Positions 1 through 8,680 of a stretch of DNA of 14,764 bases are shown here, piece after piece (position 1 is the first letter of the stretch; each line of letters begins with the position of its first letter). The stretch spans positions 1 to 14,764 of the forward strand of contig CAKRRS010000071.1 of assembly GCA_934394665.1 (NCBI GenBank), written 5' to 3'. The notes under the pieces were generated by a model, which had not been told where the DNA came from, searched no databases, and saw only the letters and a list, made by a program, of their open reading frames with translations. A program made the translations under genes and the position numbers. The stretch comes from an uncultured Acetatifactor sp. (GTDB taxonomy: Bacteria > Bacillota > Clostridia > Lachnospirales > Lachnospiraceae).

Positions 1-18
1 GACAAATCAAAATTTGTC
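1..18. promoter_or_regulatory. Perfect inverted repeat, possible operator upstream of hsdR
   Basis: GACAAAT and ATTTGTC form a perfect 7-bp inverted repeat around the four bases CAAA. It lies about 30 bp upstream of the -10 box of the restriction gene, so it could be an operator or the tail of a terminator of an upstream gene. No T-tract follows it, which argues against a terminator. The window starts at its first base, so a longer palindrome cannot be excluded. Confidence 0.35.
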
Positions 19-48
19 GAAATCACAGCATTGCCTTGAAAATTATAG

Positions 49-54
49 TATAAT
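49..54 (+). promoter_or_regulatory. Candidate -10 box for hsdR
   Basis: A consensus TATAAT lies about 60 bases before the preferred ATG of hsdR. No good -35 sits 16-18 bp upstream: TTGCCT at 31-36 is only 12 bp away. The promoter may therefore be activator-dependent, or hsdR may also be read from upstream genes. Confidence 0.4.
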
Positions 55-114
55 CTATTTGAATACGTAAAATTGTTACCAACAATCCTTTTCATTTTTG
101 CAAAGGGGGATTCT

Positions 115-3100
115 ATGACAACTAACTTTGACTATTTAAAGCAAGAACCTAAATTTTCAACATTTGCAGATATTGCCATATCTGCTGAGAAAGTTATTTT
201 ATTGGATCCGGCGACGTGTATTCTTAACTGTCGTCGTGCTATGGAATCTGCCGTGAAGTGGATGTACTCTGTAGATAATGAATTGCAGATGCCGTATCAG
301 GATAATTTGCAGAGCCTTATAAATGCAGAAGAATATCGGCAAATCGTTGGACAAGATATTTGGAAACGAATGGATTATATTCGTTGCTGTGGTAACATTG
401 TTGCTCATACGACTAAAAAAATGAGTCGGGATGAGGCTATGCTTTGCCTGGAAAATCTTTTTATTTTCCTTGATTATGTTGCGTATTGCTATTCAGATCA
501 TTACGAAGAGCAAAACTTTAATAAAGAGTTGATTGCAGGTAGAATTGAAAAGGCAAAGCAATCTAAAAAAGAAACTGCAGAAATCAAAGAGAAATACGAA
601 AAAAATCAGCGGGAATTGGAAGAAAAAGAAATCAATCTTCAAAAGCTGATGAAAGAGAATGAATCTTTAAAAGAGGAATTATCGGCTAGAAGACAGGAGA
701 AAAAAGCTGGCTATATTCCTAAGCCGTTGGATTTATCGGAATATGATACAAGAAAATTATATATAGATGCAATGGTGATGGATGCCGGATGGAAAGAGGG
801 CAAGGATTGGCTGAATGAGGTAGCTATCCCGGGAATTCCGAGCAAATCAGGTAGTGGAAGGGCGGATTACGTTCTGTATGATGACAGAAACAGACCTTTA
901 GCAATTATAGAAGCAAAATCAACCGGAAGAGGAGTAGAAGAAGGTCGTTATCAGGCAAAAGTATATGCGGATGCATTGGAAAAAGAGTATCATCGTAGGC
1001 CAGTTGTATTCCTGACAAATGGATTTGAGACGCACATTATTGACGGACAGTATCCGCAGAGAAAATGTTCAGGTATTTATTCTAAGAGAGACCTGGAAAA
1101 GTGGTTTAATTTGCAGTCAATGAAAACCGGATTGAGCCATATTTTGGTGAACAAGGAAATAGCAGGACGTTATTATCAGGAAGAAGCAATCAAGAGGGTA
1201 TGTGAAAGCTTTGACCAGAAGAATCGTAGAAAAGCCTTGCTGGTAATGGCTACAGGAAGTGGTAAAACCAGAACGGTTATTGCTTTGTGTGATGTATTAT
1301 TAAAGGCAGGCTGGGTGAAGAATATACTTTTTCTGGCTGATAGGACGTCATTAGTTACACAGGCAAAGAGAAATTTTGTAAATCTGTTGCCGAGTTTGTC
1401 ATGCACAAATTTGGTAGAAGAAAAAGATAATTATTCTGCACATTGCGTATTTTCGACATATCAGACAATGATGAAATGCATTGATACAGTAAATGATAGT
1501 GAAGGAAAATTATTTACGTGTGGCCATTTTGATTTGCTGATTTGTGATGAAGCACATAGGTCTATTTATAACAAATATAGAGATATTTTCGATTATTTTG
1601 ATGCACCGTTAGTGGGATTGACTGCAACACCCAAAGATGAGATAGATAAGAATACATATGGTGTTTTTGAACTGGAAAATGGTGTTCCTACATATGGTTA
1701 TGATTTGGCACAGGCGGTTAAAGATGGTTATTTGGTGGATTATGTTTCGGTGGAAACAGAGCTAAAGTTTTTGACGCAGGGAATTGTATATGATGACTTA
1801 TCGGAAGAAGATAAGGAGGAATATGAAGAAAAATTCGCTACAGATGATGGAAATATGCCGGACAGTATAGAGGCATCCGCTTTAAATACATGGATATATA
1901 ATGAGGATACCATACGTCAGGTATTAAATATTCTGATGACAGAGGGAATTAAAATTGATTATGGACAGAAGATAGGAAAGACGATTATCTTTGCAAAAAA
2001 TCATGCACATGCAGAAAAAATTTTGGAAGTATTTAATAAAGAATATCCCAATTTAATAGGTTATGCAATGGTAATTGATAACCGTATGTCATATGCACAG
2101 AATGCAATAGATGAATTTTCGGATGCTAGGAAGTTGCCGCAGATTGCAATATCAGTAGATATGCTGGATACAGGCATAGATGTTCCGGAAGTGTTGAATC
2201 TGGTATTTTTCAAAAAGGTAATGAGTAAGGCGAAATTTTGGCAGATGATTGGTCGTGGAACCAGATTATGTCCGGGATTGTTGGACGGCGAGGATAAGTC
2301 AAAATTTTATATATTCGATTTTTGTGGAAATTTTGAATTTTTCCGGATCAATAAGGGAAAAGCAACTGCAAACATGATTGCTTTGCAGGGAGCTATCTTT
2401 AATTTACAGTTTGAGATGACCTACAAATTGCAGGCAGCAGAATTTCAGCAGAAACGCTTGATTGCCTATCGCAATCACTTAGTAGGGCAGATGGCAGGAA
2501 AAGTGCGCGAAATACCGAGGGATAATTTCGCTGTAAAGCAGCATTTAAAGTATGTGGAATTATATTCGATAGAGGATAATTATCAGTCATTAACATTTGA
2601 GGACACATTGACAGTAAAAGAGGAAGTAGCACCTTTGATATTGCCTGAAAAGGACGAGGTAAATGCAATTCGTTTTGACGCACTGATGTATGGAATAGAA
2701 TTGGCTTATTTACTTGGTGAAAAATATACCAGAGCAAGAGGTGATTTATTAAAGAAAGTAAATGGTATTGCAGGCGTAGCAAATATTCCTGAGATACAGG
2801 CGAAGACGGATCTAATCAATAAAATATTGCATACGGATTATGTTGAAACAGCAGATGTTGATGACTTTGAAAAGATACGTGAAGAATTACGAAATTTAAT
2901 GAAGTACATTCCGAAAAACGTAGTAAGATATGATACCAATTTTGAAGATGATATTCTTACAATTGAATGGAATGAGGCAGAATTGGATGATGATCAGCTG
3001 AAAAACTACAAAGCAAAGGCGGAATATTATATTCGTCAGCATCAGGATAATATTGCTATTGCAAAATTGAAAACGAACAAACCTCTAACCAGTACAGATG

Positions 3101-3459
3101 TGGATACATTAGAAGAGATTCTTTGGAAAGAGATTGGAACAAAGAAAGATTATGAAACAGAATATGGCGAAAAACCTTTAGGAGAATTTGTGAGGGAAAT
3201 CGTAGGTCTGGATATGAATGCTGCCAAAGAGGCTTTTTCGGAATATCTTAATGACACTAACATGGATAGTAGACAGATATATTTTGTGAACCAGATTGTC
3301 GAGTATATTGTTCACAATGGTATGCTGAAAGATTTATCTGTGCTTCAAGAATCTCCGTTTACAGATCAGGGAAGCATTGTGGAAATCTTTACAGATATGA
3401 CAGTGTGGATGGGGATAAAGAGTGTGATTGATAGAATCAACGCAAACGCAGTGGCGTAA
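115..3459 (+). CDS. hsdR: Type I restriction enzyme, R subunit (HsdR, EcoKI/EcoEI-like)
   Basis: This is the ATP-dependent translocase and nuclease subunit of a type I restriction-modification complex; with HsdM and HsdS it would cut DNA lacking the host methylation pattern. Seen in the 1114-residue product: an N-terminal DUF4145-like helical region (about 10-130), a charged coiled coil (about 140-195), a PD-(D/E)XK nuclease (D251, then E266-A-K268) with the QxxxY motif (Q280...Y284), Walker A ATGSGKT (379-385), DEAH box (478-481), motif III LTATP (502-506), GIDVPE (687-692) and motif VI QMIGRGTR (710-717), then a helical C-terminal domain of EcoEI_R_C type. Length fits the family. I chose ATG 115 because AAAGGGGGA lies just upstream; an in-frame TTG at 73 would add 14 residues but has no such site. 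All catalytic motifs are intact. No methylase or specificity gene is in the window, and the gene is AT-rich compared with the DNA right of 4069, suggesting acquisition. Confidence 0.93.
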   Translation: MTTNFDYLKQEPKFSTFADIAISAEKVILLDPATCILNCRRAMESAVKWMYSVDNELQMPYQDNLQSLINAEEYRQIVGQDIWKRMDYIRCCGNIVAHTTKKMSRDEAMLCLENLFIFLDYVAYCYSDHYEEQNFNKELIAGRIEKAKQSKKETAEIKEKYEKNQRELEEKEINLQKLMKENESLKEELSARRQEKKAGYIPKPLDLSEYDTRKLYIDAMVMDAGWKEGKDWLNEVAIPGIPSKSGSGRADYVLYDDRNRPLAIIEAKSTGRGVEEGRYQAKVYADALEKEYHRRPVVFLTNGFETHIIDGQYPQRKCSGIYSKRDLEKWFNLQSMKTGLSHILVNKEIAGRYYQEEAIKRVCESFDQKNRRKALLVMATGSGKTRTVIALCDVLLKAGWVKNILFLADRTSLVTQAKRNFVNLLPSLSCTNLVEEKDNYSAHCVFSTYQTMMKCIDTVNDSEGKLFTCGHFDLLICDEAHRSIYNKYRDIFDYFDAPLVGLTATPKDEIDKNTYGVFELENGVPTYGYDLAQAVKDGYLVDYVSVETELKFLTQGIVYDDLSEEDKEEYEEKFATDDGNMPDSIEASALNTWIYNEDTIRQVLNILMTEGIKIDYGQKIGKTIIFAKNHAHAEKILEVFNKEYPNLIGYAMVIDNRMSYAQNAIDEFSDARKLPQIAISVDMLDTGIDVPEVLNLVFFKKVMSKAKFWQMIGRGTRLCPGLLDGEDKSKFYIFDFCGNFEFFRINKGKATANMIALQGAIFNLQFEMTYKLQAAEFQQKRLIAYRNHLVGQMAGKVREIPRDNFAVKQHLKYVELYSIEDNYQSLTFEDTLTVKEEVAPLILPEKDEVNAIRFDALMYGIELAYLLGEKYTRARGDLLKKVNGIAGVANIPEIQAKTDLINKILHTDYVETADVDDFEKIREELRNLMKYIPKNVVRYDTNFEDDILTIEWNEAELDDDQLKNYKAKAEYYIRQHQDNIAIAKLKTNKPLTSTDVDTLEEILWKEIGTKKDYETEYGEKPLGEFVREIVGLDMNAAKEAFSEYLNDTNMDSRQIYFVNQIVEYIVHNGMLKDLSVLQESPFTDQGSIVEIFTDMTVWMGIKSVIDRINANAVA

Positions 3460-3470
3460 AGTGAGGAAAA

Positions 3471-4055
3471 ATGAAAGGGAAGAAGCAAAAGGTAAAAAGT
3501 AAACCGGTACAAAACAATAATGAAACTAAAATATGTATACAAGATTTAGATGAAGAAAAATGGATATGCATGCAGGCAGAAGCCTATTATCGGGCAATGA
3601 AACGAATAGATAATGAAAACACTAAGAAACTGAGTGATAATGAAAATGTTGAGAAACAGACTAGTGATTCAGCGAATATAAAGTGTTTATATAAAATATT
3701 GTATGTTTTCAATTTTTTGCTATGGCCTTTTAAAATTTTCGGAAGAGTGAAATTAAAGGAAGGAGTTTATAATTTGCCTATTGTTTTTGCTGTTTCGTTG
3801 ATTATGTGGTTTATAGGACTTATGTCTTGGCTATTCGGTTTATTATTAATACCATATTCAAAAATTTTAGGAAAAATCCCGTTTGATATTGCACTAGTTC
3901 CCGTAGCTATTATATCAGTTTTTATAGGTAGTATGTTAATTATTGGGGCGCGAGAATTTGAAAAAGAGGAAGATAACAATCAAATTTATGCATTTTCAGC
4001 TACGTTTTTGGCATTGGTAAGCTTGTGCGTAAGCATAGCGTCATTTTTTAGATAA
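3471..4055 (+). CDS. Hypothetical membrane protein coupled to hsdR
   Basis: I do not recognise this 194-residue protein. The first 70 residues are hydrophilic and lysine/asparagine/glutamate-rich, with a short repeated pattern DNEN..K around 47-62. A hydrophobic, aromatic stretch at about 73-90 may be amphipathic or re-entrant. Three likely transmembrane helices follow at about 102-127, 138-160 and 172-193, with a charged loop (REFEKEEDNN, 161-170) between the last two. There is no signal peptide or catalytic motif that I can see. It starts 11 nt after the hsdR stop, with GTGAGGA as ribosome site, and shares hsdR's AT-rich composition, so the two are probably co-transcribed and were acquired together. 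A role as a membrane-linked defence accessory is only inference; it could also be an unrelated passenger gene. Confidence 0.75.
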   Translation: MKGKKQKVKSKPVQNNNETKICIQDLDEEKWICMQAEAYYRAMKRIDNENTKKLSDNENVEKQTSDSANIKCLYKILYVFNFLLWPFKIFGRVKLKEGVYNLPIVFAVSLIMWFIGLMSWLFGLLLIPYSKILGKIPFDIALVPVAIISVFIGSMLIIGAREFEKEEDNNQIYAFSATFLALVSLCVSIASFFR

Positions 4056-4068
4056 GAAGGGAATTTGT

Positions 4069-5229
4069 ATGACAAAAGAAATCAAATCCGAAGCCCATCT
4101 CACCACCTTTGAAGCCATCAGCATGATCGTCGGCAACAGCATCGGCACAGGTATTATCGCTGTCCCATATCTTGCGACGAAGAACAGTATGCTCGACGTC
4201 GTGTGGATGGTGCTGGTAGCTTATTGCGTGAACGTAATCCTACATCTGATCATTGCCGAATTGTCTTACAATAACGGTGGTGTCCAGTTGGTGAAAAGCT
4301 TTGAAGGCGAGCTGTTTCATGGGAAAATGAAGCAGATTTTCAGCTGGTGTGTGTTCGTGGTATACGGACTGGCAATCATGATCGGTGTCAGCGGCAATAT
4401 CAACGGCGGCGCGCAGATCTTCGTGAACTGGTTCGGGATACCCTTTGTCCTGGCGCAGATATTGTATTATACAATCGCCGGTGCGGTCGTATTTATCGGT
4501 ATGAAGGCGGTCGGCATTGCGCAAAAATATGCCGTTATTATCTTAATGGGTATCGTAGCGGTGATGACGGTCGGGACTTTTCTGCATCCGCTGAATTCCC
4601 TGCAGAGAGCAGATTTCCATTGGAACAATTTGCTGGCATTATACAGCATGGTGGTGTTCGCTACCTCTGCGAATCAGGCGGTGATCCAGGTAGTGAAGGG
4701 ACTGGACGGCAATGTGAAGAAGATTCGCAGTTCCATCTTTATCGGTTTTGGACTTTCCTCAGTATTTGTCCTGATCGTGACGGGCACAGTATTGTTGGGC
4801 ACGGAAGGCGCTTTGGAAAAAGAGCTTGCGTATATGCAGCTGGGAGAAAGTATCGGTACCTGGGCAGTGGTCTTGGCAGGTGTATTTTCCCTGTTTGCGC
4901 TGTTGACTACATTCTGGTCCAACACGCTGGCGCTGCGTGACGTCGTCCATGAACAGATCGGTATCGGCAACCGGATCAGCTGGCTGATCGCGACGGTTCC
5001 CTGCATCCTTTTTGCGATTTTCGGTGTGAACAGTTTTATCGTGTTGACCCGTATCATGAGTGGCGTCGTGGTGCTGGTGAGCATTATGCTGGTATTGACG
5101 TACGGCAAGTCGAGAAAAAAGGCAGGCAGCAGTCCTATCTGCGGCGTGATCGGCACGGTGCCTTTTCAGGTGTTGATGGTGATTTCCACGATTCTTTCTG
5201 CTGTGGGAGCATTGATTCCGTTAAGCTAA
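4069..5229 (+). CDS. Amino-acid permease (APC superfamily, aromatic-type HAAAP-like)
   Basis: A predicted secondary transporter of 386 residues with about 11 hydrophobic membrane helices. The first helix carries GNSIGTGI (22-29), the glycine-rich signature of APC-fold amino-acid transporters that forms the unwound substrate-binding part of TM1. Overall layout resembles the Trp/Tyr permease (HAAAP) group, but the substrate cannot be read from sequence; GerAB-like or other APC families are alternatives. The start is supported by AAGAAGGGA seven bases before the ATG. It begins 13 nt after the stop of the AT-rich membrane gene, yet its own composition is much richer in G+C (34 of 60 bases in the line starting at 4381). 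It therefore belongs to the chromosomal backbone, although it may be read through from upstream. Confidence 0.85.
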   Translation: MTKEIKSEAHLTTFEAISMIVGNSIGTGIIAVPYLATKNSMLDVVWMVLVAYCVNVILHLIIAELSYNNGGVQLVKSFEGELFHGKMKQIFSWCVFVVYGLAIMIGVSGNINGGAQIFVNWFGIPFVLAQILYYTIAGAVVFIGMKAVGIAQKYAVIILMGIVAVMTVGTFLHPLNSLQRADFHWNNLLALYSMVVFATSANQAVIQVVKGLDGNVKKIRSSIFIGFGLSSVFVLIVTGTVLLGTEGALEKELAYMQLGESIGTWAVVLAGVFSLFALLTTFWSNTLALRDVVHEQIGIGNRISWLIATVPCILFAIFGVNSFIVLTRIMSGVVVLVSIMLVLTYGKSRKKAGSSPICGVIGTVPFQVLMVISTILSAVGALIPLS

Positions 5230-5256
5230 ATGTAATGTTACTATTGCAGTAAGTTC

Positions 5257-5305
5257 GATGCGGCGGCTGGAATGATGCTGCATCAGAAAATAGATGTTTC
5301 TATTT
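5257..5305 (+). terminator. Two adjacent hairpins after the permease, possible weak terminator
   Basis: Downstream of the permease stop, GATGCGGC (5257-5264) pairs with GCTGCATC (5277-5284), including one G-U pair. AAATAGA (5288-5294) then pairs with TCTATTT (5299-5305) around TGTT. A T-run (TTTTT) appears only five bases further on, so termination is possible but not convincing. The rest of the 154-base gap to the next gene is AT-rich, with no clear promoter. Confidence 0.25.
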
Positions 5306-5383
5306 GTAAGTTTTTAAAAATAAATGTGGTGCTGAATAATTACAAAAAAATAAAATGAAATAGAACAGAAAAGAGACTTCCTC

Positions 5384-6406
5384 ATGTATACTTCCCCCAA
5401 CTTCTGCATCCTGGATGAAGAGACATTTTCTCTTCGTATCCCGGATGACAGAGATTACAAAATTTTACAACTGACGGATCTGCACCTCGGTTTCGGACTT
5501 TTTTCCGGGAAAAAGGACAGGCTGGCGCTGTCTGCGGTCACGGAATTGATCCGCCGGACAAATCCTGATCTGATCGTCCTGACCGGCGACTCGGTGTTCC
5601 CGTTTTTCCCGAAAAGCGGCACAATGAATAACCGGAAGCAGGCACAGAAGCTGCTGGCATTTCTGGATGATTTTCAGATTCCGTATACATTTGTGTTCGG
5701 TAACCACGATTGTGAGATGGGTTCCACCTGCGACAAGGAGCAGCTCACCGATATTTTTTCCACAGGAAAATATGCTATTTTTACCAAAGGAAGATATGAA
5801 CACAGCGCGAAGGATCCGATTGCCGGTGTGGGCAATTTCGTGTTGAATCTGGTAGATAGTGAAGATCATCTTCTCTTACCGTTGATTATGCTCGATTCCA
5901 ACATGTACGGCGACGGCTGGTTTTTCAGCGGATTTGATTGTATCCATGAGGATCAGACGGACTGGTGCATGGAGAAATTGCACGCCGGGAAAGTCCCTGC
6001 CATGGCCTTTTTCCATATGCCGCCTGCAGAGTTCAAGGAAGCTTATGAGAAGATGAAATTGGGTGACCATAGTGTCATTTACGAGCACGGCAGCATCGGA
6101 GAAAAAGATGAGTATTTCGGAATCTCGAACCGTACGCCGCATTTTTTTCAAAAAGCGGTGCATAACGGTCTGCTGAAATGGATCTTCTGTGGACACGATC
6201 ATCTGAATACCTTGTCCCTGACGTATCAGGGCATCCGGATGACTTACGGAATGTCCATCGATTATCTGGGGTATTCCGGAATCGCGAAACAATACGTGCA
6301 GCGCGGAGCGACGCTGATCACCCGGAGACCGGATGGTGAGGTGGCAATCTCCATGGTGCCGCTGACGAAGGTGGTCTCTACAAGAGTGCGCGGAGAAAAA
6401 TCGTAG
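5384..6406 (+). CDS. Calcineurin-like metallophosphoesterase
   Basis: A 340-residue protein with every metal-binding motif of the calcineurin-like phosphoesterase fold in order: D32-x-H34 (TDLHLG), GD at 68-69 (LTGDS), GNHD (106-109), H211 (AFFHMPP) and GHDH (270-273). These bind a dinuclear metal centre that hydrolyses phosphoester bonds. The layout resembles YkuE/Dcr2/purple-acid-phosphatase-like members, but the substrate (nucleotide, phospholipid or phosphoprotein) is unknown. No signal peptide or membrane segment is apparent, so it is probably cytoplasmic. The ATG is preceded by a weak AAAAGAGA ribosome site. It lies 105 nt upstream of the transglutaminase-like gene in the same direction and may share a transcript with it. 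Confidence 0.88.
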   Translation: MYTSPNFCILDEETFSLRIPDDRDYKILQLTDLHLGFGLFSGKKDRLALSAVTELIRRTNPDLIVLTGDSVFPFFPKSGTMNNRKQAQKLLAFLDDFQIPYTFVFGNHDCEMGSTCDKEQLTDIFSTGKYAIFTKGRYEHSAKDPIAGVGNFVLNLVDSEDHLLLPLIMLDSNMYGDGWFFSGFDCIHEDQTDWCMEKLHAGKVPAMAFFHMPPAEFKEAYEKMKLGDHSVIYEHGSIGEKDEYFGISNRTPHFFQKAVHNGLLKWIFCGHDHLNTLSLTYQGIRMTYGMSIDYLGYSGIAKQYVQRGATLITRRPDGEVAISMVPLTKVVSTRVRGEKS

Positions 6407-6511
6407 AAATAAGAGAATCTTAGCTTTTATGTGTTTCAAACGAAAACGCCAGATGCAATATAAGAATGCGGTTGCAAATAAAGGATTTTACGAAACGGAC
6501 AAGCAAATGCC

Positions 6512-7567
6512 ATGGAAGCATATTACTATCAGAAAATGAACAAGCCCCAACAGGCGGCATATCACGCCATGCTGCAGGGCGTGACAGCACTATCGGATTC
6601 TTTTCAGTTACCAAGAATCTCAGCCGAGGAACTGTATGACGTATTTTTCCGGCTGCGGCTGGACCATCCGGAGATCTTCTGGCTGGTAAGCTATCGTTAT
6701 AAATATTATCAGGATTCCCCCAACCTAATCTTCGAACCGGAGTATCTGTTTGATAAAAATAAGATCAGAGAGCACAGGAAAGCAATGCAGTCGAGGGTGG
6801 AAAAGCTGGTACGTCCTGCCGCAAAACTTACAGAATGGGAAAAGGAAAAGTATATTCATGATTTCATATGTGAAAATGTGACGTATGATAAGCTGAAAAA
6901 ACCGTACTCCCATGAAATCATAGGTCCTCTGGGCCAGGGAGTGGGTGTCTGTGAGGGTATTGCCAAAGCCGTGAAAGTGCTCTGCGATGCGCTTGGGGTG
7001 TGGTGTGTGATCGTCATTTGTGGGAACAATCCCGAGAAGGGAATCAAGTACCGGCATACCTGGAACATTGTGCGGATCGGCGGACAGTACTATCACCTGG
7101 ATGCTACCTTTGACAATACACTGGGCAAACATCAAGGGGATGAGGCCGCTTCTGCACAGATTCGCTACGATTATTTCAATCTGGGAGACAAGGCAATATT
7201 CCGGGACCACGAGCCGTTGATCGCACCGGCACCGGCCTGCCCGGACAACGATCATTTTTACTACAAAGAGAAAAAGCTCTCTTTTACCAAGACGGAGGAA
7301 GTATACAAGCGGGCACAGCAGATGGCAAAGAAGGGGAAGGCATTGATGTTCCAGTGGCGCGGCGGATATCTGACCAGAGAAGTATTACAGGAGCTGTTGG
7401 ATCTGATCCGCAAGGCCGGAGAGGAACGACAGAAAACCGCCCGGATCAGTCTTAACTGGTCACAGGCGGTACTTCATTTTAGCTATGTGGAAAATGCCGG
7501 AATTCCGGAACCTGAGGTCATCATGGAAGAAGCCAATGAAGGAGAACAGTTCGATACCGGGGAATAA
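6512..7567 (+). CDS. Transglutaminase-like (papain-fold) protein
   Basis: A 351-residue protein with a transglutaminase-core domain in its middle third. The likely catalytic triad is C147 (GVCEGIAKAVKVLC), H182 (RHTWNIV) and D197 (YHLDATFD), with the usual spacing. In bacteria this fold usually acts as a cysteine protease or amidase rather than a cross-linking enzyme. The N-terminal 110 residues are helical, rich in Tyr and charged residues, without a signal peptide or membrane helix, which is unusual since many bacterial homologues are exported. The C-terminal 120 residues are charged and contain no motif I know. The ATG has only a weak ribosome site; an in-frame TAA at 6479 leaves no earlier plausible start. 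It ends 7 nt before the convergent dihydrouridine synthase gene, with no T-tract hairpin between them. Confidence 0.82.
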   Translation: MEAYYYQKMNKPQQAAYHAMLQGVTALSDSFQLPRISAEELYDVFFRLRLDHPEIFWLVSYRYKYYQDSPNLIFEPEYLFDKNKIREHRKAMQSRVEKLVRPAAKLTEWEKEKYIHDFICENVTYDKLKKPYSHEIIGPLGQGVGVCEGIAKAVKVLCDALGVWCVIVICGNNPEKGIKYRHTWNIVRIGGQYYHLDATFDNTLGKHQGDEAASAQIRYDYFNLGDKAIFRDHEPLIAPAPACPDNDHFYYKEKKLSFTKTEEVYKRAQQMAKKGKALMFQWRGGYLTREVLQELLDLIRKAGEERQKTARISLNWSQAVLHFSYVENAGIPEPEVIMEEANEGEQFDTGE

Positions 7568-7574
7568 ATGCCGA

Positions 7575-8519
7575 TTATTTTAGGGCGCATTCCCTATACA
7601 AGGTATTGACAGCAAGCTTATATTCTCCGATATCTTTTGCCTTGCGGATTCTTTTTATATATTTTTCCGGTGTTTCAAAGCTGCTGCTTAAGAAGGTCCA
7701 GAGATCCTTCATCTTATACAGGGTGTTCGTATCACCGGACATGATTTCTTGATAACCGCACAGGAGAAGGTTGTGGAATTCCTTCAATACAGCCAGGCGT
7801 TCCGCAGTTTCCACGGCAGACTGCCCGGAAGACTTTAACTGCTGCAACAATCCCGGATTTTGCAGAATGCCCCGACCAATCATAACCGTATCGATCATGG
7901 GCAGTTTGTCCAGAATCCGGGTCAGTGATTCCGGGGAAGTAATGTCACCGTTATAGCATAGTGGACATTCCAGGAGATCGACGGCTTTGGCAAAAGCATC
8001 CAGATGTGGTGTCCCTTTGTAACCTTCGGACTGAAGCCTTGGGTGGATGATCAGTTCCTTCATAGGGAATTTCCGATAGATCTGAAGCAAAGTTGACCAT
8101 TCATTCAGATCACTCATACCAATGCGTGTTTTGACAGAGATCGCCAACGGACATTTTTCAAAGATTTCATCCAGAAAAGCTTCTAGTTCCCTGGGGGTTC
8201 CTAAGAATCCTGCGCCCCGGTTCCGGGCTACTACGGTGCCGGAAGGGCAACCAAGGTTCAGATTGACTTCCTGATAGCCGTATCCGGCCAGCTGGTCTGC
8301 CAGAGACAGGAAATCTTCTGCCTTATTGGTAAGAATCTGTGGCACGGTATACATACCTGCATTATGTTCCGGCAGCACATCGCCACGCTCGCGGCTGTTC
8401 ATGCGCCGGTTAGAGATAAACGGGGTAAAATATTTGTCCATGCCGCCGTAACAGCGGTTCCAACAGGTTCGAAAATGATAAGTGGTAAGCCCCTCCATGG
8501 GAGCAAGGTAATATTTCAT
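7575..8519 (-). CDS. tRNA-dihydrouridine synthase family protein (COG0042)
   Basis: An FMN-dependent, NADPH-using enzyme that reduces specific uridines of tRNA to dihydrouridine. The 314-residue product has a TIM-barrel opening (LAPMEG, 5-10), the family signature NLNLGCPSGTVV with catalytic C91 (the proton donor in characterised Dus enzymes), RGAG at 101-104, SVKTRIG (128-134), the FMN/tRNA-contact segment HPRLQSEGYKG (159-169) and the phosphate-binding MIGRG near the C-terminus. Which uridine position it modifies cannot be told. CGGAG lies just upstream of the ATG on the minus strand, and a strong promoter (8564-8592) is 45 bp further. It is transcribed towards the transglutaminase-like gene. 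Confidence 0.92.
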   Translation of the reverse strand: MKYYLAPMEGLTTYHFRTCWNRCYGGMDKYFTPFISNRRMNSRERGDVLPEHNAGMYTVPQILTNKAEDFLSLADQLAGYGYQEVNLNLGCPSGTVVARNRGAGFLGTPRELEAFLDEIFEKCPLAISVKTRIGMSDLNEWSTLLQIYRKFPMKELIIHPRLQSEGYKGTPHLDAFAKAVDLLECPLCYNGDITSPESLTRILDKLPMIDTVMIGRGILQNPGLLQQLKSSGQSAVETAERLAVLKEFHNLLLCGYQEIMSGDTNTLYKMKDLWTFLSSSFETPEKYIKRIRKAKDIGEYKLAVNTLYRECALK

Positions 8520-8563
8520 AAAAAACTCCGGAATTAAAAAAATGTACTTTTGGTATTCCCATC

Positions 8564-8592
8564 ATTATATATGGATAGAAGGAAAATTGCAA
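8564..8592 (-). promoter_or_regulatory. Sigma-A-type promoter of the dihydrouridine synthase gene
   Basis: Read on the minus strand, TTGCAA (8592-8587) and TATAAT (8569-8564) are separated by exactly 17 bp. Transcription would start near 8557, giving a leader of about 38 nt before the ATG at 8519. Confidence 0.75.
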
Positions 8593-8654
8593 AGGAGAAA
8601 CTGTGCTGACTGTGAAAAATGCATACGTCAGATTGAACGCATAAAATGAGGAGT

Positions 8655-8680
8655 GCCCAGACACCTTTCGGCGCCTGGGC
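8655..8680. promoter_or_regulatory. GC-rich hairpin with GAAA loop on the minus strand
   Basis: GCCCAG-ACACC and GGCGC-CTGGGC form an 11-position stem around TTTC. On the plus strand two positions are A-C mismatches. On the minus strand the same positions become G-U pairs and the loop becomes GAAA, a GNRA tetraloop, so the structure fits a minus-strand RNA better. No T-tract follows on either side, so it is not a normal terminator. Confidence 0.5.

Noticed and set aside
73..114. TTG start giving a longer HsdR
   Set aside because: No ribosome site; ATG 115 has a purine-rich site at the right distance.
4347..4940. 197-codon plus-strand open frame inside the permease gene
   Set aside because: Arg/Gly-rich shadow of the permease in another frame; no ribosome site or domain.
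7560..7594. GGGA/TCCC plus ATGC/GCAT pairing as a bidirectional terminator between convergent genes
   Set aside because: Short, bulged stem with no T-tract on either strand.
8603..8644. 13-codon frame starting GTG after AAAGGAG
   Set aside because: Too short to judge, no plus-strand promoter seen, and AAAGGAG overlaps the minus-strand promoter's -35.
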